The notes under the pieces were generated by a model, which made no database searches, was not told the origin of the DNA, and saw nothing but the letters and a program-made list of their open reading frames with translations. 64,000 bases of DNA from the NCBI RefSeq assembly GCF_012912005.1, contig NZ_JABBEA010000006.1, positions 1 through 64,000 on the forward strand, read 5' to 3'. Numbering within the stretch: the first letter of the stretch is position 1; each line of letters opens with the position of its first letter. Below are positions 1-8,997 of this stretch, piece by piece. This DNA is from Paenibacillus sp. SZ31. GTDB taxonomy: Bacteria; Bacillota; Bacilli; Paenibacillales; Paenibacillaceae. A program made the translations under genes and the position numbers.

Positions 1-118
1 GCTCATTTTGAATCTGACGAGATTAAAAATCTCATTTGTGCTCCAGTCGATTCAAGCCAAGGCTTGTCTCAAACTTTCGCGTTCATTCTGCAAGCAGAAT
101 GTTCACTCACTCGTTGTT

Positions 119-134
119 CAGTTTTCAAAGATCA
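119..134 (-). promoter_or_regulatory. boxA-like antitermination element of the rRNA leader
   Basis: The minus strand reads TGATCTTTGAAAACTG, close to the boxA sequence of Bacillus rRNA leaders, which loads Nus factors and protects rRNA transcription from Rho. This is inferred from resemblance and position. Confidence 0.55.
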
Positions 135-178
135 AACTTGTTTCGCTACCGAACATCGTTCTCTTCAGCAACTCTTAT

Positions 179-207
179 ATATTATCATGTCCGAACCAAC
201 TTTGCAA
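179..207 (-). promoter_or_regulatory. rRNA operon promoter P2
   Basis: On the minus strand a -35 TTGCAA (202-207) and a -10 TAATAT (179-184) are separated by exactly 17 bases. It lies about 110 bases downstream of P1 and about 45 bases before the boxA-like element. Confidence 0.7.
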
Positions 208-288
208 GCTCTTTTTTTAAGTTTCTTTCGAAGCTTATTTCATTCGCTTGCCGCACCGTGTAAACTGTGTTTTCTTGGCCGGATAAAT

Positions 289-318
289 AATATACCACGC
301 AGAACAAGCACTTGTAAA
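289..318 (-). promoter_or_regulatory. rRNA operon promoter P1
   Basis: On the minus strand there is a -35 TTTACA (313-318) and a -10 TATATT (289-294) separated by 18 bases. Transcription would start near position 282. Tandem promoters ahead of an rRNA leader are usual in Bacilli. Confidence 0.65.
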
Positions 319-453
319 GAGTTAATTATTAAAAATATTATATCCACATTTTAACTTCATCAAAGACCTTAAATCTAGGATGATATCTTAGTTTTAATTG
401 TAGTATCCTTTAGCTTAATCATCTCTACTTAATCTGTCTTTCTTCTATATATA

Positions 454-501
454 GAAGATAACCCTCTCAACTCTCATAATCGAGACAAAAGGGTTACCTT
501 C
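454..501 (-). terminator. Hairpin downstream of the TraB-family gene
   Basis: The arms GAAGATAACCCT (454-465) and AGGGTTACCTTC (490-501) pair over 12 bases with one wobble, starting 16 bases after the stop codon. No clear T run follows, so termination is likely but not certain. A perfect 18-base palindrome, 441-458, overlaps the distal arm. Confidence 0.45.
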
Positions 502-516
502 TAAAGTAATCTATAT

Positions 517-1737
517 TTATTTACGTTCTACTTTATATCCTTTATCCTCAAGCAGTTTCACGATGCCTTGATCGCCCAAGTAGTGTGCCGCGCCAACAAC
601 AATGAAATATTCCTCGCCTTTGCCGTTTTTCAGGTAGCCATCGATTTTATCTGCCATACCGATATTACGATCAACCAGCATTGCTTTGTTATATTCCGCG
701 TTAGTGGAGAAGCTGTTTGTCAGTTCAAGCAGTTGCTCGTCATTACCCGTTTTCCACATCTCCGCCGTTTCATTCACACTGCTATCTAGTACGTCAAAGT
801 TATCTATTGTTCCTTTTAACATTTCTTCTTGCAACTCTTTAGAAAAGTCATTAAACATACCGAGTTGAGACTCATAGGATTCTAGCCCAATGACTGGCAA
901 TTTCCGCTCAATAGCTTTCTGTATGAAATACATATCCACGCCGGATGACATTTCATATCCAGACGTCGTAGATTGCAATGTTACAAGCGCACTTTGTACC
1001 GCCCAAGGCTTAAATGCATCAAAAGCTTTCGGCTCTAAACCACTTTTCTTCAAAAGCTCGCCCAGACTGGTATACGTCTCACTGGAAATATGGTCTTTCA
1101 GTGTAGTTCCATCCTGATACATACTTAGATCCAGGATCAATTTTTGCGTGGCTTCATCGGCTGCATTACTAATATCAATCTCTACGCCAAGATAATCCGC
1201 TTCAGCAAATGCCTCTTCAAACTCCGGACGAAGCGGGTAGAAGCTTTCATCAGCAATATGCATTGAACCTACCAGATAGATCGTATTCCCATTGCTTTCA
1301 ACTTCCCACATGAAGCCACGTCCACCAGTTTGAGCAGTTTCGGATGCTCCACCTTTAGATACCAATAGTACTGTACGCGTTGTAGCATCCCAGCGGACTT
1401 CATAACCTGCTCCATCACCAACAATGCGGATTGGCGCATACGTTACACCATCAATGCGTGTTAACTTGCTTTTAAGTGTAATCGTTTTGCCATCCACCAC
1501 AGCTGTGATCGTATCATCTTTAGCAGTGGTCAGCTTTACATCCATAGCATCCAACGTCGTGCGCAATGGAACAAGTGTTGTGCCTTTATCTAAGATAGGT
1601 GCTCCTGTGGCATATTTCACAGCCTGATCGTTGACCTTGACCGAAGTCTCCTGCGAAGCAGCCATTGCCGGAACGGCAGTTCCAAGCAGGCCTAACGAGA
1701 TTGTAAGGGATAAGAGCATTCGTTTCCAATTCTTCAT
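517..1737 (-). CDS. Secreted TraB/GumN-family protein with copper-amine-oxidase-type stalk domain
   Basis: The start is the ATG at 1737, which has an AAAGGAG site 10 bases upstream; the frame stays open farther up to 1794 without a ribosome site. The 406-residue product begins with a signal peptide (MKNWKRM, a hydrophobic stretch, cleavage near AMAA). Residues ~30-130 resemble the copper amine oxidase N-terminal domain (VPLRTTLDAM, YAPIRIV), a wall-associated repeat common in Paenibacillus. The rest matches TraB/GumN, with GSMHIADESF near the start and GAAHYLGDQG near the end; the paired His-containing motifs fit a metal-dependent (Tiki-like) protease fold. Substrate is unknown. It is monocistronic, upstream of the rRNA operon on the same strand. 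Confidence 0.88.
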   Translation of the reverse strand: MKNWKRMLLSLTISLGLLGTAVPAMAASQETSVKVNDQAVKYATGAPILDKGTTLVPLRTTLDAMDVKLTTAKDDTITAVVDGKTITLKSKLTRIDGVTYAPIRIVGDGAGYEVRWDATTRTVLLVSKGGASETAQTGGRGFMWEVESNGNTIYLVGSMHIADESFYPLRPEFEEAFAEADYLGVEIDISNAADEATQKLILDLSMYQDGTTLKDHISSETYTSLGELLKKSGLEPKAFDAFKPWAVQSALVTLQSTTSGYEMSSGVDMYFIQKAIERKLPVIGLESYESQLGMFNDFSKELQEEMLKGTIDNFDVLDSSVNETAEMWKTGNDEQLLELTNSFSTNAEYNKAMLVDRNIGMADKIDGYLKNGKGEEYFIVVGAAHYLGDQGIVKLLEDKGYKVERK

Positions 1738-2293
1738 ATTATGTATTCTCCTTTGGTGAATTACTTTGCCTATCCATTTTAATAGAATAGACATACTTAG
1801 ATTCTACGAACAAAAGTGGGAAATGGTCCCAAAAATTATTATATCATAATAATTTGTTTGTACTTTGAAAATTTATTAGAAGAACCTACAAATTTCCTGT
1901 TTAACTCGATTCAAAAGTGAGGAGACGTCCTCGACCACTGCATAGCCCGACATTTCAACGATGAGTATCACTTGTACAATAAGTATGGCCAAGAACGTAT
2001 GTGTATGATATCTTGACCTTTTCACACCCAGTTATTACGAAATCACTGGAACGTGAAACTCTTTGTTCACGGGAGTATCCATCATTGTTTCAATGCGCGA
2101 CAACTCCTACTTCTGCAATCGGTACCGCGTAGCCGCTAGAACCGGAAATACGGACAATTCATCCGAAAACTGCGGTTTTGTAGTCATTGTTGCGAGATGG
2201 ATTTAAATGCATGAAGAAAAGCCCGTTGTCAAACAAGGGCTTTTCATTTGTATTTATGCTGTGAACATAGTAGTTCTTCACATCATTTTTTTT
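1738..2293. other. Non-coding flank left of the transposon
   Basis: No convincing gene is visible in these 556 bases. An AT-rich stretch around 1836-1860 with TATAAT on the minus strand could belong to the TraB-gene promoter. The terminator at 2217-2244 is described separately. The segment ends in eight T residues abutting the transposon. Confidence 0.5.
2217..2244 (-). terminator. Terminator, probably the original one of the yhaP-like gene
   Basis: AAAAGCCC and GGGCTTTT enclose an inner TTGT/ACAA stem with one bulged G; on the minus strand the hairpin is followed by TTTTCTT. No minus-strand gene lies directly upstream in the chromosome as it stands. If the 24.4-kb transposon is removed, this hairpin falls about 80 bases after the yhaP-like stop codon at 26714. 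Confidence 0.6.
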
Positions 2294-2301
2294 TGTGTGC
2301 T

Positions 2302-2434
2302 GTCATAATTAGTGAGACAGTTTTAGAGAAAAGGCCTATTGTAAGGCCTTTTCTTTCTGTGTATTTTCATAATCAATGAGACACATTTTAGAATACGTAT
2401 CTAACCTGTGCTGTATTTTCACAATTAGTGAGAC
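2302..2434 (+). repeat. Left-end TnsB-type repeats (three copies)
   Basis: Copies lie at 2302-2318, 2366-2382 and 2418-2434, with consensus TCANAATYRRTGAGAC. The two inner ones are preceded by TATTT. Their wide spacing resembles the three separated TnsB sites of the Tn7 left end. Confidence 0.8.
2327..2354 (-). terminator. Terminator hairpin inside the left end
   Basis: AGAAAAGGCCT (2327-2337) and AGGCCTTTTCT (2344-2354) pair perfectly between the first and second TnsB-type repeats. Both strands give a T-rich exit. It can end the PycTM transcript before it crosses the transposon boundary and can shield the element from outside transcription. Confidence 0.65.
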
Positions 2435-2574
2435 TATCTGCTAATCCACTTTTGTATATTTATGCATTAGTGCTAGTACTGTGTTTTATTTAACATATCA
2501 CCACAAAAGCTGTACATAGCAAGTCCTCTCTCTTCGGAACATGACAACGAGCTCTAAAGTCGTCATTGCATATA

Positions 2575-3147
2575 TTATGGTTTCACGATCGGAATGAAGG
2601 AAATAAACTTATAAATCACCAGAAAGACTAATCCCAACTTCAATAATGTTATTCCATGGTTATACACTCTAAATTTCGTAGTGGTAATAAAGGAGTTTAC
2701 ATAAATTTGTGTGTTCATATCATTCCTTAGCTGTTCCACCTTCACTTCATTTAAATCATCCACATATTCTTTGTATTTTCTATCCGCAATCCCTCCCCAA
2801 AACAGCAGAGATTTTTTTTCCAGGCCCCGTTGTCTAATCTTCTTTTGATCCACCTTTCCTCGAAGTGTGTTGAGGAAAGCCCAGAGCGCCAAGGTAATAC
2901 ATACAATAGCAAGAAAAAAAATTAAAATGTGGACAAGTCCTATTAAGGATTGAGTCTCCTTGTAATCGAAGTGATAGTACAGGTAGTCTACTGTTTTCTC
3001 TATAGATTCATTGGATAGAACAAAACCTAGAATAACTCCTGTAATACTTAACAGAAAGGATGCCTTGGCGTCCACGTTCCCAATCCAAAAAGAAGTACGC
3101 TCTAAGATCCCACCAATTAGTGCTTTTTTTTCATGCTCATCTTCCAT
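2575..3147 (-). CDS. pycTM: Pycsar effector, PycTM-like (DUF5706) membrane protein
   Basis: The 190-residue product carries the WIGNVDAKASFLLSITGV signature of the DUF5706/PycTM family, the membrane effectors of Pycsar anti-phage systems. Three hydrophobic segments are visible: residues ~30-46, ~68-92 and ~168-186. Family members respond to cCMP or cUMP and disrupt the inner membrane, stopping phage growth. The chosen ATG at 3147 has GGAG 8 bases upstream; the longer frame from 3195 has no ribosome site. Its partner cyclase is the divergent neighbour starting 101 bases away. Many Pycsar loci are co-directional, so the divergent arrangement is unusual. Family assignment is firm; the nucleotide ligand cannot be told from sequence alone. 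Confidence 0.85.
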   Translation of the reverse strand: MEDEHEKKALIGGILERTSFWIGNVDAKASFLLSITGVILGFVLSNESIEKTVDYLYYHFDYKETQSLIGLVHILIFFLAIVCITLALWAFLNTLRGKVDQKKIRQRGLEKKSLLFWGGIADRKYKEYVDDLNEVKVEQLRNDMNTQIYVNSFITTTKFRVYNHGITLLKLGLVFLVIYKFISFIPIVKP

Positions 3148-3248
3148 ATATAGATCTCCAGTCTCCCACTTAACAATATATAGTATTATTTTCATTTAGT
3201 TATGTTAGAATTAATTATACAATAACTTATCATTCAAGGAGTGACTTT

Positions 3249-3980
3249 ATGGAATCTAATTATAAAGCATTTAACTTTGAAAAAAGCCGTGAACGTCTCG
3301 ATGACATTCTAAATTCTACAAGTTCTTTTGAGGAGAAAGATACGATCCCCTCACGTGATCAACTTACTTACACTAACGGATACTACGTTAATTGTAGTTC
3401 TTTGTTCATTGATCTAAGGGACTCTTCCAAATTACCTGAGAGGCATCAATCTAAGGTATTAGCAAAAATATATAGAAGCTACATAAGCGAAGCTGTTGCA
3501 ATTATAAATGGGGAAATTAACTGTAAAGAAATTAATATTGTTGGAGATTGTGTATCAGCCATTTTCGAATCTCAGTATAAGTACCAGATAGATGGGGTAT
3601 TCTCAACTATTGCCAGACTAAAAAGTCTTATTGATGTTTTGAATTACAAATTAGAAAAAAAGGGATATTCCACGATAAAAGCCGGGATTGGTGCTTCCTA
3701 TGGAAGGGTCCTTATGATTAAAGCTGGATATAGTGGATCAACAATAAATGATGTCGTTTATATGGGTGAAGCTGTAAATAAAGCTTCTAAGATGTGTTCT
3801 AAAGCCAGTAAAGAAATATCGTCCCCTATTGTAGTGACATCTGTTTTTTTTAATAATCTTAATGCGGATAACCAAAAAATGCTCACTCACAAATATTTAG
3901 ACGATTTATACCACGGCAGTGTAGTTAATATTGAAATGAACAACTGGTTAGATGAGCAGCGTAAAAAAGATGAAGAATGA
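3249..3980 (+). CDS. pycC: Pycsar nucleotidyl cyclase, PycC-like
   Basis: The 243-residue product is a stand-alone class III nucleotidyl cyclase domain. SLFIDLRDSS (D55) and NIVGDCVSAIF (D100) supply the two metal-binding aspartates, and KAGIGASYGRV and VYMGEAVNKASKM follow in the usual order. Canonical class III cyclases have Asn then Arg four residues later in the last motif; here it is N177 and K181. With the adjacent PycTM gene this fits PycC, which makes cCMP or cUMP on phage infection. An ordinary adenylate cyclase is less likely because there are no fused sensor domains. AAGGAG sits 7 bases before the ATG, and a strong terminator follows at 4046. Confidence 0.85.
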   Translation: MESNYKAFNFEKSRERLDDILNSTSSFEEKDTIPSRDQLTYTNGYYVNCSSLFIDLRDSSKLPERHQSKVLAKIYRSYISEAVAIINGEINCKEINIVGDCVSAIFESQYKYQIDGVFSTIARLKSLIDVLNYKLEKKGYSTIKAGIGASYGRVLMIKAGYSGSTINDVVYMGEAVNKASKMCSKASKEISSPIVVTSVFFNNLNADNQKMLTHKYLDDLYHGSVVNIEMNNWLDEQRKKDEE

Positions 3981-4045
3981 AAGAAAAAGGATTCTAGTAA
4001 CTCTTGGAATTCTTGGTTGTAGCCCTACTCTTTCAAATAATACAG

Positions 4046-4079
4046 AAGTAGGTAACCATTCGCTGGTTACCTACTTTTT
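4046..4079 (+). terminator. Terminator of the cyclase gene
   Basis: AAGTAGGTAACCA (4046-4058) and TGGTTACCTACTT (4064-4076) pair perfectly around a five-base loop, followed by a T run. It separates the cyclase gene from the convergent tniQ. Confidence 0.85.
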
Positions 4080-4128
4080 CGTTCTTGGTAGACTAATAGC
4101 TAGATTAGCACGAGGTAATCAATTCATG

Positions 4129-5838
4129 CTATTCCATTTCATTAAGCCTGATACTCTGGAGGAAGGAATTTAACTCCGCAGTTCTACGGAGAACATACAA
4201 CTCATCACTATGCTTGTTCTCATTAACCGGCACAATGCCTATAGATTTCAATGTTCTTAGTAATTTTTCACTCGATTTAAACGGATTATCAGGAGCTCGC
4301 ACAATGTGAATCGCTAGGATATATTCTTCCTTAAACTTGTTATATTCTTGAATAGCAATAAGTTTTACTTTGGATTCTTCAAGCTCACTTTCACCGAGTA
4401 ATCCCCGGTAAATCCAATGATACACACCTTGTTTCTTAATCTGTAGATCCAATGCAATGTCTTCTATGCGTATATATGCCCCATTTAATTGTTTCTGTAC
4501 ATTCTCATAGTCAAAAAATAGAATATCCAGACCTTTTAATGTAGAAGAGTCACGTCTTTCATAGGGTTGTATTTTATCCTGCAGGATCAAAAGTAGGAAG
4601 CTAGGTAGATCACACTTAAACTGATAGGCTTTATAGAGTGCTTCTCTAAAGGTTAACAAACCTGTTCGTTCAGAAACAATACTTTTACTTCGTAGATTGT
4701 TGAGCAACTTATAAGCCTCATGTTTCTCAAATATATACTTGCAACTATCGGATTTTCTCACTAAAGCTTGGGTATCATTTTGGAGAATACCTTTAGCTAC
4801 CATCACTGGGATCTGATTCGGATAGACATTTAATATCTCAGCCACCTCTATCCGATTCACCTCCCCTATATCGACGTGCTTTCGAACAACTCGTTTACGA
4901 GCTGTAAATCGAGCTGAGAATCCAACTTTTAAATAACATTCAGTATAATAGTGAATAGCTTGCTCAAAAACTTCATATCCATGTATATCTGTTATAGGAT
5001 CAATGAACTTCTCTTTAATAGAATTTTTAGCGTAGTTCTTTTGTTTTCGCATCCGAACTTCATCAATAAGGGAATAAAAGTTATTTGGCCAGTTTTGGAA
5101 AGACTCAAAAGCTTTTTCACCGTTCTCATACTGATTACCAGCATAAATACGTTGAGAAGTATCACTATGCATCTTCCCTTCTGACTTCACCCACCTCACA
5201 CTAAAAAGCAATAAGTAGTACATCTGTTCAAAAGTCAATTTATCCAAGAAAAAGTTAGATTGCGGGTTATTTTCAATCGGATTTAACAACCGCCGTACTA
5301 AGTAAGAGGACAGGGCTCCATCTTTACAGAGTAGTTTGGATTTTTCGTATTGAAAGCCACATTGACACGTATATAAATCTATTTTCAAAACATTTAATGC
5401 TTTACCACAAGCCTGGCACTCATCAATTAAGAGGCATCCATGCTTAGGGCAAGATACCACTAAAGACATTTCCCACTCTAGGCGATGATAGGGTTCTTCA
5501 CTTATACATATTGGGCAAATTTTAGGCCGATGCGCGCTTGAACCAAACTGCTTTAATTGTACCTTAACCTTATCTTCTAGGCGTGCGTAGTTAGGGGACA
5601 TCCGATATCCTAAGATCATGTTACGCAGGACACGCTCCTCCTGTCCTAACATTTGACCTGGCAAATTCCAATCAACTGTTTCTGTTGGGAAATGAAGATT
5701 AATGGTTTTGTTATGTATCATCCAATACATCGATTTGTATAGCCACACCGTTTCCATATAGCCATTAAGCTGAGCACAGCGATGAATATACCCTCGTAAA
5801 CTTTCATTCACATATGGATTAGGTTGTATAAGTAACAT
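4129..5838 (-). CDS. tniQ: TniQ/TnsD-family transposition targeting protein (distal copy)
   Basis: The 569-residue protein opens with the TniQ-type start NPYVNESLRGYIHRC. A zinc-binding block follows: CPICISEEPYHRLEW near 108, then CPKHGCLLIDECQACGK near 130-146, with an extra CQC near 158-160. The C-terminal half contains a helix-turn-helix-like segment (IEDIALDLQIKKQGVYHWIYRG). TniQ and TnsD proteins recognise the target and recruit TnsC. At 569 residues it is nearer TnsD in length than the short TniQ of Tn5053-like elements. It is the last gene of the tns operon, 49 bases after tnsC, with GGAG 8 bases before its ATG. The element has a second such protein, so this one may serve an alternative target or have a structural role. 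Confidence 0.85.
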   Translation of the reverse strand: MLLIQPNPYVNESLRGYIHRCAQLNGYMETVWLYKSMYWMIHNKTINLHFPTETVDWNLPGQMLGQEERVLRNMILGYRMSPNYARLEDKVKVQLKQFGSSAHRPKICPICISEEPYHRLEWEMSLVVSCPKHGCLLIDECQACGKALNVLKIDLYTCQCGFQYEKSKLLCKDGALSSYLVRRLLNPIENNPQSNFFLDKLTFEQMYYLLLFSVRWVKSEGKMHSDTSQRIYAGNQYENGEKAFESFQNWPNNFYSLIDEVRMRKQKNYAKNSIKEKFIDPITDIHGYEVFEQAIHYYTECYLKVGFSARFTARKRVVRKHVDIGEVNRIEVAEILNVYPNQIPVMVAKGILQNDTQALVRKSDSCKYIFEKHEAYKLLNNLRSKSIVSERTGLLTFREALYKAYQFKCDLPSFLLLILQDKIQPYERRDSSTLKGLDILFFDYENVQKQLNGAYIRIEDIALDLQIKKQGVYHWIYRGLLGESELEESKVKLIAIQEYNKFKEEYILAIHIVRAPDNPFKSSEKLLRTLKSIGIVPVNENKHSDELYVLRRTAELNSFLQSIRLNEME

Positions 5839-5887
5839 TATAAGGACTCCTTTGCACTTGGAGTGGATAACTTTGATTTGGTATACG

Positions 5888-6904
5888 TTATTTTCTCCGT
5901 TTGCGTTTACCCTCTACAGGTTCGTGTTCTTTAACCCAACGTTTTTTTTCTTGTGATAACTCTTCTTCTAAATTGAATTGCTTGATATTAAATGGATTAG
6001 TACGGAATGGACGTGAAACTTGTTTGAGTCGGCTTAGTGCTTCTTGAAAATGAACTTCGGTAATCTTATCTTCTCCATCTTTCAGAGCAATCTCAGTTCC
6101 CAGTTCAAGCAACTTCATAATATAAAACGGAACGCCGAGTGAAATATAATACAGTTTATCTGCAATCCGTACATCCGACAGATGAGATCGATCTGGAAAG
6201 GGTAAGCCACTTTCAATTTTGTTTAGAAATGCCCGAAATAGGAGTTGTTCCTCTGGAGTCGTATAGTGGAACGGCTCTATAGCTAATTTTGAAGCATATC
6301 TTCGATCTAATTGTTCTTCCTTTTCGAAAATATGAATGGAACTGGGCATCCCACATAAAACAATAGGGATTCCACTCTCTTCAGAGAAAGTTTTAACCCA
6401 ATTGGCTGCTGTTGCGAGTACATGTTCTGTATCTGAATCAATTAAATGCTGAAACTCATCCAAGATAATCATCTTTATTTCGAGTTCTTCTATAAAATGA
6501 TGTATTCGACTAGTTAGTTGAATCTCTGTTCCTTGACTGTAAAACGGATCGCCAATTTTGTGCAAAATCTTTGATGCTAACGATTTCGGTGTAGCTTTAG
6601 GGGGGACTTTCATATGAAGAACAGGAATTCTTTTATATTTTTTTTGAGAATCATTGACTTGTTCGATGGGGTAACGATCCGTAAATTCTCTTGTAACTGT
6701 GCTTTTGCCCACACCCGTTGGCCCATAGATGAAAAGCTGATCCGGATTCACACTTCCCTCAGCATGATATATGATATCTTCCAAAAGTTCGAGAGTTTCA
6801 TTGTACTGGGGATAATGAATGATCATACTTTTGACATGTTCTTTTCTCCATTTTATATCTTGTCTCGTCGCCGGTATTCCACCAAGACGTTTATATTCAG
6901 CCAT
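5888..6904 (-). CDS. tnsC: TnsC/TniB-like AAA+ transposition ATPase
   Basis: The 338-residue ATPase shows Walker A GPTGVGKST at residues 61-69 and Walker B MIILDEFQHL at 145-154, followed by sensor-type motifs. TnsC forms ATP-dependent filaments on target DNA and couples target selection by TniQ/TnsD to the TnsA-TnsB transposase. The start used is the ATG at 6904: it overlaps the tnsB stop codon as TAATG and has AGGAAG 8 bases upstream, which suggests coupled translation. A start nine codons earlier (6931) is possible but lacks a good site. Confidence 0.9.
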   Translation of the reverse strand: MAEYKRLGGIPATRQDIKWRKEHVKSMIIHYPQYNETLELLEDIIYHAEGSVNPDQLFIYGPTGVGKSTVTREFTDRYPIEQVNDSQKKYKRIPVLHMKVPPKATPKSLASKILHKIGDPFYSQGTEIQLTSRIHHFIEELEIKMIILDEFQHLIDSDTEHVLATAANWVKTFSEESGIPIVLCGMPSSIHIFEKEEQLDRRYASKLAIEPFHYTTPEEQLLFRAFLNKIESGLPFPDRSHLSDVRIADKLYYISLGVPFYIMKLLELGTEIALKDGEDKITEVHFQEALSRLKQVSRPFRTNPFNIKQFNLEEELSQEKKRWVKEHEPVEGKRKRRK

Positions 6905-8997
6905 TATCTTAACTTCCTTTCTATTGTCCATGAAGCATTTATTTGCTCAAAATCAACCTTATCCAGTGCTTCCTCTTCTATGATCTTGGCAGCAGATATA
7001 TCCTCTGTAATTTGAGCCAATACATTTGACGGGTGTTCCGCTATCTGATCCGCTTCTTCTTGATTCACTAGAACTACGTTTGCATCATGAGGGATAGAAT
7101 CGGCCTTGTTCCCCACGCCAAATATAGCACTGAATTCCTTGGAGCTCTCTACGTCTTCTCTTCTTCTTTTACGCTTCGTCTGCTTGTATTCCTGATTTCC
7201 TTCTTGGACAATGGCCTCAAGTGAGGTTAGTGCATCTGTAACATGTTCTTGATTTTGAAGGAACTCGTTTGCGTCCCGATTGTTCATATAACACAACTGT
7301 GCAAGATGTTCTTCATGTATCGGATAATTGAAATCAACATGGTGCCTCATTAACCTGGAGTTCAATTTTAAATAGGCTAGAACATATCGTTTATTTTTCT
7401 CGTCGTATACATAAATATGTCTCATGTCCATTCCGTATCGTACACGAACTTTCTTATTACCTCCTGTGTTTTGAATCATTAATCGAAGTTCGTTTAATGG
7501 TTCACTATTATAAAACTGACCCTGAAGTTCAATTCCTTTTGGCCCTATAATCCGATAGGTTGAACTTGAAGCAAACAACAATTCAATGTACTCTTTCTGT
7601 TGTGGTAGTTGACGTCGGATTTTAGAGTCTTTAAGCGCCTCATTCCACAAATCCTCTGGTATACCACCTACGCCACGATTATATTTGTTAGCAACTAAAT
7701 CTACGATCACTATATGAATCATTTCATGCAGCTTATTGATGTCTACACATGCTTTTTTCTTTGAATTATAATGACCCTTTTCTTGGAAATTGGAGAAAGT
7801 GGTCCCTCTGTAGGCATGAAAAACGCGATTTATTTTCCCAAGCGCATTTTCAACAGTGCCCTTCTGATGACCTGATGCTTTTTCGTTAAATAGCAACCCG
7901 ATTCCGATGGCCCCACAAACTTCACTAACTTCCTCACAATCATTTACAGAGGCATTGTCCATAATAATCGTTTGTGGTTTTCCGTACCCTGACCACTCCT
8001 TTTGGACTCGAGGATATAATTCTTTTATATTCGTTTTCGGTGTCATAATTTGAAGTAAAAGTTGTTTCCAATCTCCTGCACTGGGTTGTTCTTTGAAAAT
8101 AACAATATAGCCTAAGGGCATATCTGTATATTTATCAACGGCGTACATCACAATAGGCCGGTATGTCTCATCTGTATCAAAGTTAACAATAATGTAGTCA
8201 AGCGGAGTCCAATCCAGTTCTACATATTGAAGAGGCCGTTCCGCTATGAACGAACTACGGACACCGTTCTGAGCTAAGTCGGCATGCGCAATACCCATAA
8301 TTTGAATTTGTCTAGGTCGAGGATCATGCATTTCCTTATATAGCCTGCGAAACGTGGATTCGGAAAGTATGGATAGTTGTTGTTTTTCTTCGCGAAAAGT
8401 ATTGTGGCGCTTAACTTCCTTTCCGTACAAAAGCCACTTATCTCTAGTAGTCTGTATTTCAGCCTTTTTATCTAACTCTTCAATAAAATCTCGTAAGAAC
8501 CCCATATTTTCGGTATCAATATGGCGACCTTTAGGACCCATTGCAGCTGGAAGCAGCGATAGTTTATTTTCTTGTCGGCTATATTTCTTGATCCAACGAT
8601 AAACTGTCGATCTATATAGTTTAGTTTGAGAAGAAGGTAATAAGGCAGTCGGATAGTTATCAACGTACTCCTTAACATTCTGGACACGTCCTTCAATAAT
8701 TGGTTGAATGATAGCGTACTTTCGATCCATGTCCAGCTTCTCAAGGGGCGTATGATTTTCCATATCCCATTTAGCTGTTTCATCGGAATCATCCTCAACG
8801 TAAAATCTCAGTTTCTTCGTCTCATCGTCTGTATAAAAGGACTCATGAAGTTCCTTTAGGGTAATTCGTTCTGTCATACGATAGTTTTTGTTAAATACTT
8901 CAAACGTTTTATCATCTACAATCGACTTGATTTCAAACTCCGTGTTACCTATCTTAAATTGAGTGCCACAATCTAGTGTAATAAACACATTTGTCAC
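6904..8997 (-). CDS. tnsB: TnsB-like DDE transposase
   Basis: The 697-residue protein has an integrase-core (rve) domain with D262 in VELDWTPLD, D347 in IIMDNASVND and E383 in GHQKGTVENAL. An N-terminal DNA-binding region and a C-terminal Mu-type domain flank it, as in TnsB. It would bind the repeats at the transposon ends and cut and join the 3' strands. Translation starts at GTG, and GTGA overlaps the tnsA stop codon. A Lys/Arg-rich tract (KQTKRKRRR) near the C terminus precedes a tail that in Tn7 contacts TnsC. Confidence 0.92.
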   Translation of the reverse strand: MTNVFITLDCGTQFKIGNTEFEIKSIVDDKTFEVFNKNYRMTERITLKELHESFYTDDETKKLRFYVEDDSDETAKWDMENHTPLEKLDMDRKYAIIQPIIEGRVQNVKEYVDNYPTALLPSSQTKLYRSTVYRWIKKYSRQENKLSLLPAAMGPKGRHIDTENMGFLRDFIEELDKKAEIQTTRDKWLLYGKEVKRHNTFREEKQQLSILSESTFRRLYKEMHDPRPRQIQIMGIAHADLAQNGVRSSFIAERPLQYVELDWTPLDYIIVNFDTDETYRPIVMYAVDKYTDMPLGYIVIFKEQPSAGDWKQLLLQIMTPKTNIKELYPRVQKEWSGYGKPQTIIMDNASVNDCEEVSEVCGAIGIGLLFNEKASGHQKGTVENALGKINRVFHAYRGTTFSNFQEKGHYNSKKKACVDINKLHEMIHIVIVDLVANKYNRGVGGIPEDLWNEALKDSKIRRQLPQQKEYIELLFASSSTYRIIGPKGIELQGQFYNSEPLNELRLMIQNTGGNKKVRVRYGMDMRHIYVYDEKNKRYVLAYLKLNSRLMRHHVDFNYPIHEEHLAQLCYMNNRDANEFLQNQEHVTDALTSLEAIVQEGNQEYKQTKRKRRREDVESSKEFSAIFGVGNKADSIPHDANVVLVNQEEADQIAEHPSNVLAQITEDISAAKIIEEEALDKVDFEQINASWTIERKLR

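Larger units (their letters stand above)
1..282 (-). other. 5' leader of an rRNA operon (16S gene lies beyond the window start)
   Basis: Read on the minus strand, this stretch carries the sequence that normally precedes 16S rRNA in Paenibacillus and Bacillus relatives: two sigma-A promoters, a boxA-like TGATCTTTGAAAACTG at 119-134, then a stem-rich leader running off the window edge. A related boxA also occurs in 16S-23S spacers. Promoters directly upstream and a protein gene beyond them make the leader reading better. The mature 16S sequence itself is not present, so this is inferred from the leader. Short plus-strand reading frames here are not genes. Confidence 0.75.

Noticed and set aside
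8-354. Overlapping plus-strand reading frames at the window start
   Set aside because: They lie on the antisense of an rRNA leader and have no ribosome sites.
2302-2434. Short CRISPR-like array
   Set aside because: Three imperfect copies with unequal spacing at a transposon end fit TnsB binding sites.
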